From: an uncultured Solobacterium sp.
Lineage (GTDB): Bacteria; Bacillota_I; Bacilli_A; Erysipelotrichales; Erysipelotrichaceae
Assembly (NCBI GenBank): GCA_900552125.1
Contig: URYK01000074.1
Location: forward strand, 1-8,823
Length of the DNA stretch: 8,823 bases
Direction: 5' to 3'
How positions within the stretch are numbered: position 1 is the stretch's first letter; every line of letters begins with the position of its first letter. The notes beneath the pieces were generated by a model. It saw only the letters and a program-made list of their open reading frames with translations, ran no database searches and was not told where the DNA came from. A program made the position numbers and the translations under genes. Of this stretch, positions 6,095 through 8,823 are shown piece by piece.

Positions 6095-7051
6095 TCAGTT
6101 TCCTTTTTGAATAACCTTATTTTTTATAAAGTCATAAACTTTACCATACTCTGTATCTAAAAAATCAAATGCATTTTCAGTCATAATAATGTTATCGTAC
6201 TCCAAATTTCCAGTAGTTTTCAATTTATGCTGTAATAAATCAAGTGGGGTTTCTACTCCATTATCATTTATTCCCTCTGCTCTAAGTTTTTTTAGCTCCA
6301 AATCATCACTATGTTTAAATAGAAACTTTAATTTATCCTTAAACGACTTAGGCTTTAGGTTATTGTTTTCAGCCGAAATGGTTATTTCCATCTCATCACC
6401 ACCCATTTGATCCGCATACTCAATATCCTTCAATTCACTAGCATTAGGATTTTTTATATTTTGAATAGCACTTACACCCGCAATCTTATATGTTATTTTT
6501 CCTCCCTTTACCATACTATCAATGTCTTTTATCCCATCCTTATCAGGAATTACAGCAAACATGATTCCTTTTACATCACAATATCTAACTAAAAAAGACT
6601 TTAATAGATTTAAATTAACGCCACCTGCAGTCCTAAAAGTAGCAAATACATGTGTTTCAGGATCATATAAAAATTGTGTTTCAATCACTAATCCTTGAGT
6701 ATCAGTAGTTTTTAACGGCTTGTTTCTTTCATCCACTTTTGCTGTTTTCATATCACCTATTTCAACTTGGCGTGTAGGATCTAACCTACTGATTGAAATT
6801 AACCATGCAAAATCTTTACCACTAGAATCTTTACTATATCCTTTGTCCATTGCACAAATGTAATAGTTATTGTCGTTTATTAAAACAGTACCTATCTCAT
6901 CTGATTTTTTCTTTCTTAACAATTTATAAGTATCCGCCAGCTTATCGTCTATTTTCTTTAAAACTGTCCCCTTTTTCTTTTTATTATCATTAATGCTCTT
7001 AGTTTCTTCTAAATGGTAATAATTGACAACTTTACGTTTTGAATTTTTCAT
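6095..7051 (-). CDS. Unrecognised 318-residue soluble protein, partner of the 4-TM protein
   Basis: The start is taken at the second of two adjacent ATG codons (7051) because AAAGGA (7063-7058) is 6 nt upstream; 7054 is only 3 nt away and an ATG at 7072 has no SD. The protein is soluble, with a Lys-rich N-terminus (SKRKVV...NDNKKKKG) and a central segment IETQFLYDPETHVFATFRTAGG (124-144). Conserved-looking beta strands follow (GIMFAVIPDK 162-171; EMEITISAEN 220-229). The pattern of a central ET..LYDP.T...FR..GG strand pair is reminiscent of DUF6731-type proteins and, more loosely, of KwaB/DUF4868; both are impressions to test. No catalytic motif is obvious. It is the first gene of a two-gene operon with a small membrane protein, an arrangement common among antiphage modules. 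It may be a sensor or effector tethered by that protein. Confidence 0.72.
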   Translation of the reverse strand: MKNSKRKVVNYYHLEETKSINDNKKKKGTVLKKIDDKLADTYKLLRKKKSDEIGTVLINDNNYYICAMDKGYSKDSSGKDFAWLISISRLDPTRQVEIGDMKTAKVDERNKPLKTTDTQGLVIETQFLYDPETHVFATFRTAGGVNLNLLKSFLVRYCDVKGIMFAVIPDKDGIKDIDSMVKGGKITYKIAGVSAIQNIKNPNASELKDIEYADQMGGDEMEITISAENNNLKPKSFKDKLKFLFKHSDDLELKKLRAEGINDNGVETPLDLLQHKLKTTGNLEYDNIIMTENAFDFLDTEYGKVYDFIKNKVIQKGN

Positions 7052-7202
7052 CATAATTCCTTTAAAAAACATCTATATTATTTATTATCAATATACTACT
7101 AATTATTAATCAGTATATAACTCACGAATAAATAATGTATCTTTCTCAATCTGCTTATTTAACAAATACAATAGTAATTATTTCATCCATTCCACATCAC
7201 AC

Positions 7203-7243
7203 AAAAAGCCCCACCAACCTCAACCAAGGAGATTGCCGGAGCC
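7203..7243 (-). terminator. Stable intrinsic terminator in the leader of the two-gene operon
   Basis: On the minus strand, GGCTCC (7243-7238), GGC and AATCTC pair with GAGGTT, GGT and GGGGCT (7212-7207) around a CTTGGTT loop. This gives a nearly continuous 15-bp stem with one mismatch and three G-U pairs. The 3' arm runs straight into five T (7207-7203). It lies about 150 nt upstream of the start of the 318-residue gene, and about 25 nt after the expected start site of the 7274-7279 promoter. Confidence 0.7.
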
Positions 7244-7273
7244 ACCTACATCTACGACTTAACAAACACATAA

Positions 7274-7282
7274 ATTATACCA
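7274..7282 (-). promoter_or_regulatory. Extended -10 promoter on the minus strand
   Basis: TGGTATAAT on the minus strand is a full extended -10 element (TGn followed by TATAAT at 7279-7274). The hexamer 17 bp upstream is ATGAAT, a poor -35 box, which an extended -10 can compensate. Transcription would begin near 7267 and meet the 7203-7243 hairpin after about 60 nt. Confidence 0.5.
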
Positions 7283-7391
7283 ATAAACATTATGCGATTC
7301 ATGCAACATAACAATTCTAGCCTCACATCAACAAGACTAGAATCCCCATCACCGCCCAACCATCTTCTCTAACTTCCTATAAAGATGAGAA

Positions 7392-7421
7392 AAGCATCAC
7401 ACACATAAGTGCATGATGCTT
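7392..7421 (-). terminator. Lactobacillus-style intrinsic terminator
   Basis: AAGCATCA (7392-7399) and TGATGCTT (7414-7421) form an 8-bp perfect stem, with an inner CAC/GTG pairing. On the minus strand it runs into TTTTCTC. It stands 11 nt beyond a TGA at 7434-7432, the last stop of the decayed minus-strand frame that starts at 8595, and suggests that a gene once ended here. Confidence 0.7.
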
Positions 7422-7584
7422 AAAACCTGAATCAACTTAGCACGAAGCCCTGTTGACCAACGTCATTAACGCTGATTCCTTATATCTCATTATAAATGAT
7501 TCTGCCGCCAGCGTCCTACAGATCTGGCAGCGTTACTATGAGATGCAGCGTGAAGTTATTCTGCTTCATAGCATTTGGCACATC

Positions 7585-7920
7585 TTAAGGTGAAGTACTA
7601 CTCCACACAATAGCGTTACGTAATACCATATTTTTAATTTTCGCTTGTATTTCATCAAGAGTATCCTTATTAGCCCTGATATATTCGGCCAAAGCTAATT
7701 GATAAAGAGCAATGAGCCGTGCTGCGTATGCATTCGCGTGCTTCATAAATGATAAATTATTAGTATTTTTCAAGTATGAATCAGCGATATTCGCTTTAGC
7801 AAATTCCTTCTTAAACTCCTTAAAGGAATCTATATTTAATACAAAAACCGTATTTACCTTACTTTAATCAGATCTGGGAGTTTCAATTACTTGTTTAATG
7901 GGCAAGGCACCAATACAACG
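7585..7920 (-). pseudogene. In-frame 3' remnant of the 8595-7921 gene
   Basis: Directly after the TAG of the 224-residue ORF the same frame gives 18 open codons (RCIGALPIKQVIETPRSD), a TAA (7866-7864), then about 92 open codons ending at TAA 7587-7585. The 92-codon part reads like real protein: NTVFVLNIDSFKEFKKEFAK, then a helical stretch HANAYAARLIALYQLALAEY. It has no credible own start: no ATG before residue 42 of that segment, and no SD for the TTG at 7773. The same frame goes on with stops at 7516-7518 and 7480-7482 to TGA 7434-7432, where coding character is doubtful. The simplest view is one longer gene (about 336 codons or more) broken by nonsense codons without frameshift. I do not recognise the family. 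Confidence 0.5.
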
Positions 7921-8595
7921 CTACTCATCTAATATACAATTAATACAATATGCCAATGCATCATAATCCATAAAAACAGTATCCCGAGGAATACTATTTT
8001 TAGGTTGATATGTAATCCCTATAGCTTTTAAAGGTATTAGTCTATCCTGCCATAATTTCTTATCAGAAATTACTACTTTACGTAAGTTCTCATCAACATA
8101 TGTGTCCAAGTAATTTTTAAATACTTTTTTAGCAAAGTCTTTTAAATTGTTCCATGCAGTTTTTATCTCTGCTGTTATATCTAGTTCATGTCCCCACTCA
8201 TTAATTCTCTCCCTATCCTGGCGACTTAAACCATGAGTATCCATTTCGTCAGCATTAATTTTTACACGAAGAGTAGAGTGAAATCTTTGCTTGGGATCAG
8301 CTTCATTACTCAAAGGCTTTTTAGATGAATATTTAAAATTAGCCAATACTTGCTCTATTTGCTTAATTTTTTGTGAATCATTTAAATCCTTTAACTCACT
8401 TGCTATATCAGTGTCTTTGTCATCTTCTGTTTCAAAATAAATAATATCGTTCTTAGCAGTGGGCAAAGGTTCAACTAATCCTGTAACATCTCTATTCATT
8501 TTTAAATACATTCGATATTTAGAACCAGGAATAGGTATATTATTCTGATGACAAAAAGCACTAAATTTAGCGTAATTTACATGTTCCTTTTTCAT
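7921..8595 (-). CDS. Hypothetical protein, probably C-terminally truncated
   Basis: A 224-residue protein that I do not recognise. It is soluble and charged, with an N-terminal basic segment (KYRMYLKMNRDVTG, 27-40), an acidic stretch (FETEDDKDTDIASELKDL, 54-71) and no membrane helix or signal peptide. A helical region around 138-175 (ITAEIKTAWNNLKDFAKK) and DTVFMDYDALAYC near the end look structured. An in-frame TAA directly precedes ATG 8595, so this is the furthest possible start, yet no Shine-Dalgarno lies in front of it (an AAGGA at 8625-8621 is about 25 nt away). Translation may therefore depend on a short upstream ORF starting near 8632 that overlaps it. The frame continues past the TAG stop, so the native protein was probably longer. 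Whether this remnant is expressed is uncertain. Confidence 0.6.
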   Translation of the reverse strand: MKKEHVNYAKFSAFCHQNNIPIPGSKYRMYLKMNRDVTGLVEPLPTAKNDIIYFETEDDKDTDIASELKDLNDSQKIKQIEQVLANFKYSSKKPLSNEADPKQRFHSTLRVKINADEMDTHGLSRQDRERINEWGHELDITAEIKTAWNNLKDFAKKVFKNYLDTYVDENLRKVVISDKKLWQDRLIPLKAIGITYQPKNSIPRDTVFMDYDALAYCINCILDE

Positions 8596-8637
8596 TTAAA
8601 CGTAAGCGTAATAGCATATCCTTATTCTTCATCATAC

Positions 8638-8669
8638 AAAAAAGCCATCACCTACTTCAGGTGACAGCT
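8638..8669 (-). terminator. Intrinsic terminator between the edge gene and the 224-residue ORF
   Basis: On the minus strand AGCTGTCACCT (8669-8659) pairs with AGGTGATGGCT (8653-8643) around a GAAGT loop, 11 bp including two G-U pairs, followed by six T (8643-8638). It would stop transcription from the gene at the right edge before it enters the 224-residue ORF. Confidence 0.8.
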
Positions 8670-8698
8670 TAAGTTTTAATATAAAAGGTTGTTCATAT

Positions 8699-8715
8699 TT
8701 AATATATCATATTAA
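8699..8715. repeat. Perfect 17-bp AT palindrome
   Basis: TTAATAT-ATC-ATATTAA, with 7-bp arms and a 3-nt centre, lies between the edge gene's stop and the terminator. It could be an operator or a chance feature of AT-rich DNA. Confidence 0.35.
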
Positions 8716-8740
8716 AATGTAACTAAAATTACCAAATTAA

Positions 8741-8823
8741 TTACAATGTCTTACCCAATTCCTTAATATACTTGCGTAAGGCATCACGCGTTTCAGGGTG
8801 CTTCAAACCATATTGAATGGAAG
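8741..8823 (-). CDS. 3' end of an unidentified gene, cut by the window edge
   Basis: Minus-strand codons give 26 residues, QYGLKHPETRDALRKYIKEL near the end, closing with GKTL and TAA at 8743-8741. The segment is amphipathic and basic, looks helical, and has good coding character (the other two frames close quickly). The rest lies beyond the window, so the family cannot be named. A terminator follows about 70 nt downstream. Confidence 0.5.
   Translation of the reverse strand, partial: SIQYGLKHPETRDALRKYIKELGKTL

Larger units (their letters stand above)
7052..7584. other. Gene-poor leader region with regulatory hairpins
   Basis: I find no convincing protein-coding gene in this stretch. It holds, in order, an AT-rich segment with an ATATACT/AGTATAT inverted repeat (7091-7097 and 7112-7118) just upstream of the 318-residue gene; a strong minus-strand terminator (7203-7243); an extended -10 promoter (7274-7282); an ATTCTAG/CTAGAAT inverted repeat (7314-7320 and 7337-7343) without a T-run; another minus-strand terminator (7392-7421); and, from 7432, possible remnants of a decayed gene. 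Composition shifts from very AT-rich (7073-7190) to mixed (7200-7260). Confidence 0.5.

Noticed and set aside
7200..7260. GC-rich segment considered as a T-box or other riboswitch on the minus strand.
   Set aside because: No T-box consensus or known aptamer core is visible; the fold is a simple long terminator hairpin.
7253..7363. Minus-strand frame ending in a hydrophobic stretch (NRIMFIGIIYVFVKS), considered as a small type I toxin of the Fst/Lpt kind.
   Set aside because: It has no ATG in a suitable place, no clear SD, no Fst-like sequence and contains the -10 promoter element; chance is more likely.
7435..7520. Alternative minus-strand frame ending LMTLVNRASC just before the 7392-7421 terminator.
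   Set aside because: It has stops directly upstream and no start or family resemblance; it cannot be preferred over the frame continuing from 8595.
8601..8610. CGTAAGCGTA resembles the outer end of the IS66 inverted repeat.
   Set aside because: Only nine bases match; the following sequence (ATAGCATATCC) diverges and no IS66 coding remnant is nearby.
1..8823. CRISPR array, tRNA or rRNA genes, integrase or replication genes.
   Set aside because: No regularly spaced direct repeats, cloverleaf patterns, rRNA motifs or matching protein motifs were found on either strand.

Overview
The window is AT-rich, low-GC Gram-positive DNA with strong AGGAG/AAAGG ribosome binding sites and hairpin-plus-T-run terminators. 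One hairpin (AAGCATCA...TGATGCTT) is of a type common in lactobacilli, so a Lactobacillaceae chromosome or plasmid accessory region is most likely. That is an inference from style; no housekeeping gene is present to prove it.

Left module (about 1-3990). Two divergent operons share a 170-bp control region. On the minus strand, a DUF6414-like protein (2131-1349) overlaps by ATGA with a single-ring Clp/Hsp100-type AAA+ ATPase (1352-207), followed by an intrinsic terminator (143-172). On the plus strand, a small XRE/Cro-type repressor (2305-2649) is followed by an ImmA/IrrE-type metallopeptidase fused to zinc ribbons (2653-3978). Palindromes around TGTGCAC/GTGTACA lie in the divergent promoter region. 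The reading offered is a repressor and anti-repressor protease pair that senses damage or invasion and switches on the DUF6414/AAA+ pair. This is the best candidate here for an undescribed stress or defence system.

Centre (3997-5605). A decayed IS66-family element with perfect 27-bp terminal inverted repeats sits between two gene 3' ends. It carries an intact small orf1, a tnpB with an amber codon, and a tnpC that lacks its N-terminal part and has a frameshift. I see no 8-bp target duplication, which suggests the two flanking modules were joined by recombination or deletion at the element.

Right module (5624-7282). A minus-strand two-gene operon encodes an unrecognised soluble protein of 318 residues (7051-6095) and a four-helix membrane protein of 154 residues (6088-5624). 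The layout of cytosolic protein plus small 4-TM protein recalls the Kiwa defence system, although homology is not established. Its leader holds an extended -10 promoter and then a very stable terminator about 150 nt before the first gene, which could give a small RNA or attenuation.

Far right (7392-8823). A minus-strand gene of unknown function (8595-7921) ends at TAG but stays in the same frame through further open segments to about 7585, and possibly to 7432, just before a terminator. It is probably a longer gene broken by nonsense codons. Another terminator (8638-8669) and the last 26 codons of an unidentified gene (8823-8741) close the window. No rRNA, tRNA, CRISPR array or integrase is visible.
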